This document shows, one piece after another, positions 23,274 through 32,226 of a stretch of DNA of 64,000 bases. The DNA lies in contig NZ_BAAADO010000004.1 in NCBI RefSeq assembly GCF_039522525.1, positions 186,001 to 250,000 of the forward strand, read 5' to 3'. The stretch is from Salinibacillus aidingensis. GTDB taxonomy: Bacteria > Bacillota > Bacilli > Bacillales > Alkalibacillaceae. The notes under the pieces were generated by a model. It made no database searches. It had not been told where the DNA came from and saw only the letters and a program-made list of their open reading frames with translations. Position 1 is the stretch's first letter, and each line of letters opens with the position of its first letter. The position numbers were made by a program, and so were the translations under genes.

Positions 23274-25220
23274 GTGAAACGTGTATCACAGGTTACTGTG
23301 CGGAGACGATTAGTCGCTGCTTTTCTTTTTGCTTTGGTTTTCTTTTTAGTCATGTGTATTCGATTAGGCTATGTTCAGTTTATTGTCGGGGATGAAATTA
23401 CAGAAAAAGCGGAAGATTTATGGAGCAGAGATATTCCATTAAAGCCTGAAAGAGGAGAAATCCTGGATCGAAACGGGGAGGTTCTCGTGGGCAATGTTTC
23501 AGCTCCAACTGTTGCTGTTGTTCCCCGGCAGATTCAAAACCCGCAGGTTACAGCAGAACAGCTGGCGGATGTTCTGAATATGGATGTTCAGGAAGCTTAT
23601 GAATATGTGACGAAAAATGTATCTGTGGAAATTATTCACCCTGAGGGAAGAAAAATTTCCGAAGATCAAGCGATTAAACTGCAGGAGCTTAATCTAGAAG
23701 GGGTATATATTGCGGAAGACTCTAAAAGACACTATCCGCATGGAAAGTATCTATCACATGTTTTAGGTTTTACCGGGATTGATAATCAGGGCTTAGCTGG
23801 TATTGAGTTATATTATGATGACAAATTAAATGGAAAAGAAGGCTCTCTTTCCTTCTTTTCTGACAACAAAGGGCATAAACTCAAAGATATAGCCGAAAAT
23901 TATAACGCTCCAGAAGATGGGTTAGACTTAAGATTAACCATTAATGAAGATATACAGACCATTATCGACAGAGAATTAGATTTAGCGGAGTCAAAATACA
24001 ATCCTGATGGAGCCTGGGCCATTGCTATGGATCCTGATTCAGGTGAAATCTTAGCTATGGACAGTCGCCCTGACTTCCATCCGGCTAATTATAAAGAAGT
24101 AGATGCGGAAATTTACAATCGAAATCTCCCTATATGGAGTACATATGAGCCAGGTTCAACCTTTAAAATTATCACCCTTGCATCTGCGTTGGAAGAGGGG
24201 TTAGTGGATTTGCAGGAGGATAAATTTAATGATACAGGCTCAATCGAAGTATCAGGGGCCAAAATCAGCTGCTGGCAGGATGGGGGACATGGCCATCAGA
24301 CGTATTTGGAAGTCGTCCAAAACTCCTGTAACCCAGGTTTTGTTTCCATGGGAGAAAAAGTCGGCAAGGAAAAGCTGTTCAGCTATATTAAGGATTTTGG
24401 GTTTGGAAAAAAGACTGGAATTGATCTGCACGGAGAAGGCTCCGGTATTTTATTTAATGAAGAAGACGTTGGCCCAGTAGAGCTTGCCACAACTTCTTTT
24501 GGCCAGGGTGTTTCTGTAACCCCTATACAGCAGGTGGCAGCTGTGTCTGCAGCTGTGAATGGGGGCTATTTATACAAACCATTTGTTGCGAAAGAATGGC
24601 TCGACCCGGTAACCGGAGAGGTTGTAGAAAAGACGGAACCAGCGTTAAAAGAACAGGTGATCTCCAATGACACCTCAGAGGAAATTCGTAAGACCCTTGA
24701 AAGCGTAGTTGCAAAGGGTACAGGTCGAGGGGCTTATGTTGATGGATACCGAGTTGGCGGGAAAACAGGTACAGCACAAAAAGTTGGCGAAAACGGACAG
24801 TATTTAAGCAATAACCATATTGTTTCCTTTATCGGATTTGCTCCCGCAGATGACCCTGAAATCGTTGTGTATGTTGCGATCGACAATCCGAAAAACACCG
24901 TTCAATTTGGCGGAGTTGTAACCGCACCGATAGTTGGTACCATTATTGAAGACAGTCTGCGGGCAATGGATGTGGAAGAGCGTACGGATGGTTTAGAAAA
25001 GGAATATAAGTGGCCTGAACAGCCAAAAGTGAAGGTGCCTGATTTAGTAGGCCGAACGACGAAGGATCTGCAGGAATATCTGGTTCATCTTTCTGTTGAT
25101 AAAGAAGGGGAAGGAAATACCATTATTAAACAGTCCCCTCAGGCAGGAAAAATGGTAGAGCAGGGTTCCACGATTCGAATCTTTTTAGGAGATGAAGGCT
25201 CGTCGGAGAAAGAAGAGTGA
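23274..25220 (+). CDS. spoVD: Stage V sporulation protein D, sporulation-specific class B PBP
   Basis: The product is 648 residues: an N-terminal anchor (10-30), a dimerisation/pedestal domain (45-210) and a transpeptidase with STFK (near 296), SCN (near 351) and KTGTAQ (near 500). One PASTA repeat is at 585-645. SpoVD makes spore cortex peptidoglycan with SpoVE. The single PASTA and place directly after pbpB match B. subtilis. GTG 23274 has AAAGGATG about 8 bases upstream. A terminator before it implies its own, presumably sigma-E, promoter, which I could not locate with confidence. Confidence 0.93.
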   Translation: MKRVSQVTVRRRLVAAFLFALVFFLVMCIRLGYVQFIVGDEITEKAEDLWSRDIPLKPERGEILDRNGEVLVGNVSAPTVAVVPRQIQNPQVTAEQLADVLNMDVQEAYEYVTKNVSVEIIHPEGRKISEDQAIKLQELNLEGVYIAEDSKRHYPHGKYLSHVLGFTGIDNQGLAGIELYYDDKLNGKEGSLSFFSDNKGHKLKDIAENYNAPEDGLDLRLTINEDIQTIIDRELDLAESKYNPDGAWAIAMDPDSGEILAMDSRPDFHPANYKEVDAEIYNRNLPIWSTYEPGSTFKIITLASALEEGLVDLQEDKFNDTGSIEVSGAKISCWQDGGHGHQTYLEVVQNSCNPGFVSMGEKVGKEKLFSYIKDFGFGKKTGIDLHGEGSGILFNEEDVGPVELATTSFGQGVSVTPIQQVAAVSAAVNGGYLYKPFVAKEWLDPVTGEVVEKTEPALKEQVISNDTSEEIRKTLESVVAKGTGRGAYVDGYRVGGKTGTAQKVGENGQYLSNNHIVSFIGFAPADDPEIVVYVAIDNPKNTVQFGGVVTAPIVGTIIEDSLRAMDVEERTDGLEKEYKWPEQPKVKVPDLVGRTTKDLQEYLVHLSVDKEGEGNTIIKQSPQAGKMVEQGSTIRIFLGDEGSSEKEE

Positions 25221-25248
25221 TTTTTTCATCGTTAAGAACCCTTAATTT

Positions 25249-25257
25249 TGCTATAAT
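25249..25257 (+). promoter_or_regulatory. Extended -10 promoter for murE-murF-mraY-murD
   Basis: TGCTATAAT is a perfect extended -10 element, 38 bases before the murE start. No good -35 is present, which is common with extended -10 promoters. Confidence 0.65.
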
Positions 25258-25295
25258 ATAAACGAATGTTTTAAAACGAGGCAGGCGAATTGAAT

Positions 25296-26771
25296 ATGAA
25301 ACTAAAACAATTACTAAAACCATTAAAATTTTACAAATGTGAACAAAATATTCATGATATTGAAGCAGAGGGAATTGAAATGGATTCCCGGCAAGTGAAA
25401 GCAAATGATTTATTTGTTTGTATAGATGGCTTTACCGTGGATGGACACGATTTTGCAGAAATGGCAGAAATGCAGGGGGCTTGTGCAGTTGTGGCTGAAC
25501 GCCCCCTGTCTTTGAACATCCCTGTCATCATTGTCAATGATTCGGTAAAAGCTCTGGCTCAACTGGCAAATCAGTTTTATCAACAGCCCAGTGAAAAATT
25601 TCAGTTAATTGGAGTTACAGGTACGAACGGAAAAACAACACTTACCTATCTGCTTGACGAAATATTCCGGAATCACGGTCATGAAACAGGTTTGCTTGGT
25701 ACCATCCAGATGAAGATAGGGGATGAAACCTATCCTGTAAAAAATACAACTCCTGATTCATTATTTTTGCAGAAAAACCTACATAAGATGGTTGAAAAAG
25801 ATGTAAATACCGTGATGATGGAAGTCTCCTCACACGCTCTTGATCTGGGAAGAGTCTACGGATTGGATTTTGATATCACTGTCTTTACAAACCTCTCACA
25901 GGATCATTTAGATTACCACAAAAATATGGATGATTACTTAAGAGCCAAAAGTCTGCTATTTGCACAGATGGGAAATCAATATTATTCTCGCAGAAAGCTG
26001 GCTGTTTTAAATTATGATGATGATGCCTACGATCTGCTTTCGAGAAGTACGGCGCATGAGGTGCTTTCCTATGGTTTATCCGATGGTGCCGATGTTCAGG
26101 CGAAAAATATTATGCTGCGTCCGGATGGAACCACATTTGATATGATTACACCCATTGGAGAAATTCAGATTCAAAGTAAATTGGCGGGAGAATTCAGTGT
26201 GTATAATATGCTGGCTGCCAGCAGTGCGGCCATTAGTGCAGATATTCCACTGGAGACCATCAAGACATCCCTTGCCACAACAAACGGTGTACCAGGCCGT
26301 TTTGAACCTGTACAACGAGGACAGAAATTTGGGGTTATTGTTGATTATGCACATACACCAGATTCCTTAGAAAACGTTGTGAAAACCGTGCAAACATTTA
26401 CAGAGGGGAAAACCTATGTTGTTGTTGGATGCGGCGGGGACCGGGATAGAGGAAAACGTCCGAAAATGGCAAATGTCGCCGTCAACTATAGTGATCTGGC
26501 CATTTTCACTTCTGATAACCCGAGAACGGAGGACCCGGACCAGATTCTTCAGGACATGACGGAAGATTTAAAAGTACAGAATTATGAAGTAGAACCAGAT
26601 CGGAAACAGGCGATTGCTAGAGCCGTTCAATATTGTAATCCGGGAGATGTCGTGATTATCGCCGGAAAGGGTCATGAAACCTATCAGGAAATTGGTACTG
26701 AGCGGTTTGATTTCGATGATCGGGAAGTTGCATCAAATATGATTGACGAGAAATTAAAGGAGCGTTCATAA
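25296..26771 (+). CDS. murE: UDP-N-acetylmuramyl-tripeptide synthetase MurE (meso-DAP adding)
   Basis: The product is 491 residues. The ATP-binding GVTGTNGKTTLTYLLDEI is near residue 108-125 and the substrate loop DNPRTEDP near 406-413. The DNPR form is diagnostic for enzymes adding meso-diaminopimelate rather than lysine. It performs the third amino-acid addition to the peptidoglycan stem peptide in the cytoplasm. ATG 25296 is preferred (spacing 10 from GAGGCAGG) over the TTG two codons earlier. The stop overlaps the murF start (TAATG). Confidence 0.95.
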   Translation: MKLKQLLKPLKFYKCEQNIHDIEAEGIEMDSRQVKANDLFVCIDGFTVDGHDFAEMAEMQGACAVVAERPLSLNIPVIIVNDSVKALAQLANQFYQQPSEKFQLIGVTGTNGKTTLTYLLDEIFRNHGHETGLLGTIQMKIGDETYPVKNTTPDSLFLQKNLHKMVEKDVNTVMMEVSSHALDLGRVYGLDFDITVFTNLSQDHLDYHKNMDDYLRAKSLLFAQMGNQYYSRRKLAVLNYDDDAYDLLSRSTAHEVLSYGLSDGADVQAKNIMLRPDGTTFDMITPIGEIQIQSKLAGEFSVYNMLAASSAAISADIPLETIKTSLATTNGVPGRFEPVQRGQKFGVIVDYAHTPDSLENVVKTVQTFTEGKTYVVVGCGGDRDRGKRPKMANVAVNYSDLAIFTSDNPRTEDPDQILQDMTEDLKVQNYEVEPDRKQAIARAVQYCNPGDVVIIAGKGHETYQEIGTERFDFDDREVASNMIDEKLKERS

Positions 26772-28132
26772 TGGCAAAATTTACCGCAAATTGGCTTGCA
26801 TCCCTGTTTCCTGAGTACCAAGGAATAGGTTCAGTCCCGGTTCAGATAGACGATGTTTTTACGGATAGTCGTCAGTATACCCACTTTGGATTATTTATAC
26901 CCATTGAGGGCGAACGCTTTGATGGCCATGAATTTTTAAAGGATGCCATAAAAAATGGTGCAGCAGCTTCCCTCTGGAATAAACAGAAATCAGTCCCTGA
27001 ATTCGTACCTGCTGATTTCCCCCTCTTTTTTGTTGAGGATACACTGGAAGGCATGCAGCGGTTAGCGAATGCCTACCGGTTAAAAATAAATCCAAAGGTG
27101 ATCGGGATTACCGGCTCAAATGGAAAGACAACCACAAAAGACCTTACAGCTAATGTTCTAAGTGAGAAATATAAAACGTGGAAAACAAAAGGGAACTTTA
27201 ATAATCATATCGGACTTCCTTTATCGATTCTGCAAATGCCTCCTGATACGGAAGCATTAATTTTGGAAATGGGAATGAATCATTTTGGGGAAATCGAAGT
27301 CTTAACCAATATTGCTCAGCCGGATATAGCGATGATTACAAATATAGGGGAATCCCATATTGAATATCTGGGCTCCCGTGAAGGGATTGCGAAGGCAAAA
27401 AGTGAAATTGTCGAAGGATTAAAGCAGGATGGCTGTTTGCTGATTGATGGGGATGAACCTTTATTAGATCCTGTTGCACGCAAAACGAGAAGTTACCGGA
27501 TCGGAGAAGGCACAGATAATGATTACGTAATCAAATCGATCCAGCTTTCGAATGAAGAAACCACATTTGAAGTGGAGAATCATCCCTATTCCATCCCGGC
27601 ATTAGGCAGGCATCAAGCTAAAAATGCTACATTTGCAATCGTGACAGCAAAAATCCTTGGTTTGGATAAAAGTCAAATCGAATCAGGGTTGCAACAAGTT
27701 GAATTAACGGGAATGCGATTTGAAAAAATAAAAACAACAGAAGGAACGGAAATCATCAATGACGCTTATAACGCATCTGCGACGTCAATGAAGGCATCTA
27801 TCAATGTTATTAAAGAAATGGATGCGAAAAGGAAGATCCTGGTTTTAGGGGATATTTTAGAACTCGGAGCGTTTTCCAAAAAGATTCATCGTTCGGTCGC
27901 AGATGTCATTTATCCACCGATTGATATCCTGTATACTTATGGGGAAGAAAGTAAGGAAATGGTTGAGTCCTTAAGAAAGAGAGAGGAAAATCGTGTGGAA
28001 GCTTATTCGTTTAACACGAAAGAAGGGCTTATTGAACAGCTGCGGAATGACCTGAAACCGGAAACCATCATCCTGTTCAAAGGTTCGAGAGGGATGAAAT
28101 TAGAAAAGGTTATTGAAGAAATAACGAATTAG
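26771..28132 (+). CDS. murF: UDP-N-acetylmuramoyl-tripeptide--D-alanyl-D-alanine ligase
   Basis: The 453-residue Mur ligase has an N-terminal substrate domain, the ATP loop GITGSNGKTTTKDL near residues 112-125, the MGMNHFGEIEVL motif near 174-185 and a C-terminal domain with NDAYNASATSMKASI. It adds D-Ala-D-Ala to complete the UDP-MurNAc-pentapeptide. It overlaps murE by one base. In B. subtilis murF is elsewhere next to ddl; here it is inside the dcw cluster, the arrangement seen in many other bacteria. Confidence 0.95.
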   Translation: MAKFTANWLASLFPEYQGIGSVPVQIDDVFTDSRQYTHFGLFIPIEGERFDGHEFLKDAIKNGAAASLWNKQKSVPEFVPADFPLFFVEDTLEGMQRLANAYRLKINPKVIGITGSNGKTTTKDLTANVLSEKYKTWKTKGNFNNHIGLPLSILQMPPDTEALILEMGMNHFGEIEVLTNIAQPDIAMITNIGESHIEYLGSREGIAKAKSEIVEGLKQDGCLLIDGDEPLLDPVARKTRSYRIGEGTDNDYVIKSIQLSNEETTFEVENHPYSIPALGRHQAKNATFAIVTAKILGLDKSQIESGLQQVELTGMRFEKIKTTEGTEIINDAYNASATSMKASINVIKEMDAKRKILVLGDILELGAFSKKIHRSVADVIYPPIDILYTYGEESKEMVESLRKREENRVEAYSFNTKEGLIEQLRNDLKPETIILFKGSRGMKLEKVIEEITN

Positions 28133-28164
28133 GTGTCCGCAGTGAAGAGGGAGGAACTCAGATA

Positions 28165-29151
28165 ATGTCACAAACTATATTGTTAATCACCATAGCTGTA
28201 TCATTTTTAATAGCAGTACTAATATCACCAATTTTAATTCCTTTCCTACGTCGTTTAAAATTTGGTCAGAGTATCAGGGAGGAAGGGCCGGAATCCCATC
28301 AGAAAAAAGCCGGTACTCCAACTATGGGCGGTTTAATTATCATTATTTCTGTTGCGTTTACTGCTCTTTTTATAGTTTTTAAATTTAAGCCTTCTCCGGT
28401 AAACTTTGAAATTTATTTACTTTTATTTGTGATAGTCGGTTACGGTTTAATTGGATTTTTAGATGATATTATCAAAATTATGAAAAAGCGGAATCTGGGA
28501 TTAACATCCTTACAAAAAATGATTGGACAGATTATTATCGCTGTCGTTGTCTATTTCATTTTAAAAGAGCATGGTTTCCCTACGGACATTGGAATTCCAG
28601 GTACGGATTTCACCGTTGATTTAGGTGTCTGGTATGCACTCTTTATTTTATTTATGCTTGTCGGTTCATCCAATGCAGTGAACTTAACCGATGGCCTTGA
28701 TGGACTGCTGGCAGGTACAGCTGCAGTCGCATTCGGAGCCTTTGGTATTTTAGCATGGAATGGCAACCTTCAATTTGAAGTCGCCATTTTTGCTCTATCC
28801 ATCGTAGGAGCACTGTTAGGGTTTCTCGTCTTTAATGCTCATCCGGCTAAGGTGTTTATGGGGGATACAGGTTCCCTGGCTCTGGGTGGCGCGATTGCTA
28901 TCATAGCGATTTTAACGAAATTGGAATTATTACTCATAATTATTGGTGGAGTATTTGTGCTTGAAACCTTATCTGTGATTATTCAGGTCATATCATTTAA
29001 GACAACGGGCAAAAGAGTATTTAAAATGAGTCCGCTTCATCATCACTATGAACTTAAAGGCTGGTCTGAATGGCGGGTAGTGGCCACATTCTGGGTAGTC
29101 GGAATATTATTTGCAGCATTAGGAATTTACATCGAGGTGTGGTTAACGTGA
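28165..29151 (+). CDS. mraY: Phospho-N-acetylmuramoyl-pentapeptide-transferase MraY
   Basis: The 328-residue integral membrane enzyme has about ten helices. It transfers phospho-MurNAc-pentapeptide to undecaprenyl phosphate, giving lipid I. Seen are KAGTPTMGGLI (near 43-53), FLDDIIKI (near 97-104), NLTDGLDGL (near 173-181), MGDTGSLALGG (near 231-241) and the SPLHHHYE histidine motif near 292-299. GGGAGGAAC lies about 10 bases before ATG 28165. The stop overlaps murD by 4 bases. Confidence 0.96.
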   Translation: MSQTILLITIAVSFLIAVLISPILIPFLRRLKFGQSIREEGPESHQKKAGTPTMGGLIIIISVAFTALFIVFKFKPSPVNFEIYLLLFVIVGYGLIGFLDDIIKIMKKRNLGLTSLQKMIGQIIIAVVVYFILKEHGFPTDIGIPGTDFTVDLGVWYALFILFMLVGSSNAVNLTDGLDGLLAGTAAVAFGAFGILAWNGNLQFEVAIFALSIVGALLGFLVFNAHPAKVFMGDTGSLALGGAIAIIAILTKLELLLIIIGGVFVLETLSVIIQVISFKTTGKRVFKMSPLHHHYELKGWSEWRVVATFWVVGILFAALGIYIEVWLT

Positions 29152-30494
29152 ATACAATAAAACAGTTTCCGTATGAACAAGTGCTTGTGCTAGGTTTAGC
29201 CAAAAGTGGAGCAGCAGCAGCACGTATCCTGCTGGAGAATGGAAAAAAGGTACGGGTGAATGATTTTAAGAAAGAAGAGGAAAATCAGGCAGCACAGGAG
29301 CTGCGGCATTTTGGCATCGAAGTGATTACAGGAGGCCATCCGCTTTCGGTTCTGGATGATGTAGAAGTCGTGATTAAGAATCCAGGGATACCGTATGATA
29401 ATGTAATTGTCAAAGAAGCGATCCACCGGAACATACCTGTGATAACGGAAATTGAACTGGCCGGATTATTAACGGATGGACCGATTGTTGGTATAACGGG
29501 CTCCAATGGGAAAACAACGACAACAACGTTAATTTATGAAATGCTTCGCAGCAGTGGAGAAAAGGCAAAATTATCCGGGAATATCGGTACCGTAGCAAGT
29601 GAGGTAGCTAGAGACAGTGACCCGGACGATATTCTTGTCATGGAGTTATCCTCTTTCCAGCTGCTGGGCATTCAGACTTTTAAAGCAAATATCTCAGTGT
29701 TACTGAATATCTTTGAGGCTCATTTGGACTATCATAAGACAATGAGTCACTATGCAAATGCGAAGGCCAAGATATTTGAAAATCAGACAGAAGATGATTA
29801 TGCCGTATATAACTTAGATGATGAAAGGGTTGTAGAGCTGGCCGATCGAACCAATGCCCGGAAAGTTCCTTTTTCGGTAACCCGGCCATGTAAGGATGGG
29901 GTCTGGTTTGACGGGGATACCGTCTATTTTAAAGATGAGCCAATCATCAAACGAAATGAGATTGTACTCGTCGGGGATCATAACTTTGAAAATATTCTTG
30001 CGGCCATAGCTGCCTCCAGATTAATGGGTGCTACTCCTGAAGCCATACGCAATGTATTGACCACTTTCCAGGGTGTACGACACAGGATGCAGTTCGTCAG
30101 GGAATTTGAAAACCGGACCTTTTATAACGATTCAAAAGCTACGAATATACTCGCAACCTCGAGTGCTTTAAATGCTTTTAAACAACCAATTATACTGCTG
30201 GCTGGCGGTCTTGACCGTGGAAATGACTTTGATGAATTAATTCCGTATTTGGACAACGTGAAGTCAATGGTCCTTTTTGGACAAACGGCGGAAAAAATTA
30301 AAAATACTGCTAATCAGGCAGGAATACATGATGTAAAAATCGTCGATAATGTAGAACAAGCGGTACAACATGCTTATGCCCAATCAGAGAGTGGAGATGT
30401 AGTTCTTTTGTCTCCAGCGTGTGCGAGCTGGGATCAATATCGCTCTTTTGAAGAGAGAGGAGACATGTTTGTACGAGCCGTGCATAAGTTATAG
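29148..30494 (+). CDS. murD: UDP-N-acetylmuramoylalanine--D-glutamate ligase MurD
   Basis: The 448-residue Mur ligase has an N-terminal Rossmann motif VLGLAKSGAAAARIL (13-27), the ATP loop GITGSNGKTTTTTLIYE near 114-130, HLDYH near 191 and the C-terminal FYNDSKATN near 325-333. It adds D-glutamate to UDP-MurNAc-L-Ala. The start is GTG 29148, with GAGGTG 7 bases upstream and a GTGA overlap with the mraY stop. A frame from 29070 extends into mraY and is not the real start. Confidence 0.95.
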   Translation: MNTIKQFPYEQVLVLGLAKSGAAAARILLENGKKVRVNDFKKEEENQAAQELRHFGIEVITGGHPLSVLDDVEVVIKNPGIPYDNVIVKEAIHRNIPVITEIELAGLLTDGPIVGITGSNGKTTTTTLIYEMLRSSGEKAKLSGNIGTVASEVARDSDPDDILVMELSSFQLLGIQTFKANISVLLNIFEAHLDYHKTMSHYANAKAKIFENQTEDDYAVYNLDDERVVELADRTNARKVPFSVTRPCKDGVWFDGDTVYFKDEPIIKRNEIVLVGDHNFENILAAIAASRLMGATPEAIRNVLTTFQGVRHRMQFVREFENRTFYNDSKATNILATSSALNAFKQPIILLAGGLDRGNDFDELIPYLDNVKSMVLFGQTAEKIKNTANQAGIHDVKIVDNVEQAVQHAYAQSESGDVVLLSPACASWDQYRSFEERGDMFVRAVHKL

Positions 30495-30516
30495 TAGGGG
30501 CTTGTTTTACATATAG

Positions 30517-30554
30517 CCCCAAATTCCATGGTGTGGAAATTGGGGGTGTTTTTT
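30517..30554 (+). terminator. Terminator-like hairpin overlapping the spoVE ribosome site
   Basis: CCCCAAATTCCA (30517-30528) pairs with TGGAAATTGGGG (30534-30545) with one internal mismatch, followed by six T at 30549-30554. The 3' arm contains the GGGGGTG that is the only plausible ribosome site for spoVE. It can therefore end murD transcription and also hide the spoVE start. Confidence 0.75.
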
Positions 30555-30557
30555 GTT

Positions 30558-31667
30558 TTGAACCGTAGCCATAGAAAAAAGAAAATGCCGGATTTAACCC
30601 TGCTGATTGTTGTGTTTGCTCTCCTGTTCATTGGGGTTGTTATGGTTTATAGCTCATCTGCTATCTGGTCCTCTTATAAATTTGAAGATCCTTTTTTCTA
30701 TGCAAAGCGACAGCTGCTATTTGCTGTAATCGGATTAATCGCCATGTATTTCATGATGAATATTCCCTACCAGAAATGGCGTGAATATTCGAATCTGATT
30801 TTAATTATTTGCTTTGTTCTGTTAATTGCCGTACTGATTCCAGGTATTGGTTTAGAACGAAATGGGGCAAAAAGCTGGATAGGAATTGGAGCTTTCAGTA
30901 TACAGCCTTCAGAATTCATGAAAATAGGTCTTATCATCTTTATGGCTAAAATTCTGAGTGATAATCAAAAATATATTACGACCTTTAAGCAGGGGTTTCT
31001 GCCTGCCATGTTACTGGTTTTTGTCCCTTTTGGTCTCATTATGCTGCAGCCGGATCTTGGTACGGGTATGGTACTCGTCGGGACCTGTTTTGTCATGATA
31101 TTTATTGCCGGGGGAAAAATTTCTCATTTTATGGGCTTAGGTATGATCGGGGTTATTGGTTTTATCGGTCTAATTTTATCCGCTCCGTATCGGATCAGCC
31201 GGATACAGGCTTTTTTAAATCCCTGGGAAGATCCGCTGGGAGATGGCTTCCAAATCATTCAGTCTTTATATGCGATCGGACCTGGCGGCTTAATGGGAAT
31301 GGGATTAGGCCAAAGCCTGCAGAAGTTTTTTTACCTGCCCGAACCTCAGAATGATTTTATCTTTGCGATCCTGGCAGAAGAGTTAGGATTTATAGGAGGA
31401 AGCTTTGTTATCCTGCTGTTTTTCTTACTCATGTGGCGCGGGATAAGAATTGCTCTGGGTGCCCAGGATTTATTTGGCAGCCTGCTTGCTCTTGGGATTA
31501 TAGGAATGATTGTCATTCAGGTATTTATCAATATCAGCGTGGTGATAGGGCTGATTCCTGTAACAGGGATTACCCTTCCGTTTATCAGCTACGGAGGTTC
31601 CTCATTAACCTTAACCTTATTATCAATGGGGATTCTACTAAATATTAGCAGATATGCTAAAATTTGA
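30558..31667 (+). CDS. spoVE: SpoVE, SEDS-family lipid II polymerase of the spore cortex
   Basis: The 369-residue polytopic protein has ten hydrophobic helices and the SEDS signatures GAFSIQPSEFMKI, QPDLGTGMVLVGT, APYRISRIQAFLNPWEDPLG and GLIPVTGITLPFISYGGSS. Similarity over the whole length, as I recall SpoVE, supports SpoVE rather than FtsW or RodA. It polymerises glycan strands for SpoVD to crosslink. TTG 30558 is chosen because GGGGGTG lies 9 bases upstream; that site is inside the hairpin at 30517-30554. Another terminator follows the gene, so it is transcriptionally isolated. Confidence 0.88.
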   Translation: MNRSHRKKKMPDLTLLIVVFALLFIGVVMVYSSSAIWSSYKFEDPFFYAKRQLLFAVIGLIAMYFMMNIPYQKWREYSNLILIICFVLLIAVLIPGIGLERNGAKSWIGIGAFSIQPSEFMKIGLIIFMAKILSDNQKYITTFKQGFLPAMLLVFVPFGLIMLQPDLGTGMVLVGTCFVMIFIAGGKISHFMGLGMIGVIGFIGLILSAPYRISRIQAFLNPWEDPLGDGFQIIQSLYAIGPGGLMGMGLGQSLQKFFYLPEPQNDFIFAILAEELGFIGGSFVILLFFLLMWRGIRIALGAQDLFGSLLALGIIGMIVIQVFINISVVIGLIPVTGITLPFISYGGSSLTLTLLSMGILLNISRYAKI

Positions 31668-31671
31668 AGAG

Positions 31672-31704
31672 ATAACCAGCTCAAACAAGAGCTGGTTATT
31701 TTAA
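31672..31704 (+). terminator. Intrinsic terminator after spoVE
   Basis: ATAACCAGCTC (31672-31682) and GAGCTGGTTAT (31689-31699) form a perfect 11-base stem with a 6-base loop, followed by TTTT. Confidence 0.9.
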
Positions 31705-32226
31705 TGCAGAAAATTATATACCAGTTGATTTGTGGATTGGAACTCTGGAACTATGTCGATTTCCTTCCCAAATAAAAATTATTCGTAAATAATTTATAAA
31801 GGACGGAAATTTGCTTAGGTTTATGTCACAAAATTACACAAAGAATGATAAAATGTAAGATAGGTCACACTTTGTTAAAAAAGCAAGAACGAAGGAGGAT
31901 ACCCGACGGAGGGGATTCTGTCAGCAGCTAAATGACCTGCATGTTGGGAAAATCATAATAAATGAACCATTATCCAAACTTACTACCATAAACATTTAGG
32001 GGTCTGGTGATTTATGGGTGGTGCCGGACAGGAACCAGTATTACAGAAGAGGTTCCAATCGAGTTCATGGCTCAGATATTTTGAAAATACTCATTAAAGC
32101 CCATATTCTGTTTCCGGGTGGTACGTTAAAATGGCTTACAAATGAGGAAATTTTCTTACCGTACATCTGTATCACAGAAGGAAGGATATTGGGCAGATGA
32201 TTATGTTTTAAGGAGATTACGGTAAA
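31705..32226 (+). other. Gene-free structured region before divIB
   Basis: This 522-base interval has no credible ORF where B. subtilis has murG and murB. It contains a weak promoter candidate (ATGTCA 31823, TGATAA 31846), then a chain of hairpins: GTCTGG 32002-32007 with CCGGAC 32024-32029, GGAACC 32031-32036 with GGTTCC 32051-32056, GAG/CTC at 32061-32073, and TATTT/AAATA near 32078-32089. An AAGGAGG at 31893 is not followed by a usable start codon. A long structured 5' leader of divIB is the simplest reading (inference). Confidence 0.45.

Noticed and set aside
32110..32130. GGGTGGTACG, similar to a T-box core
   Set aside because: It lacks the CCGCG continuation, specifier loop and terminator found at 46195-46250.
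32018..32200. A 60-codon frame before divIB
   Set aside because: No ribosome site, no conserved pattern, and it overlaps the hairpin chain.
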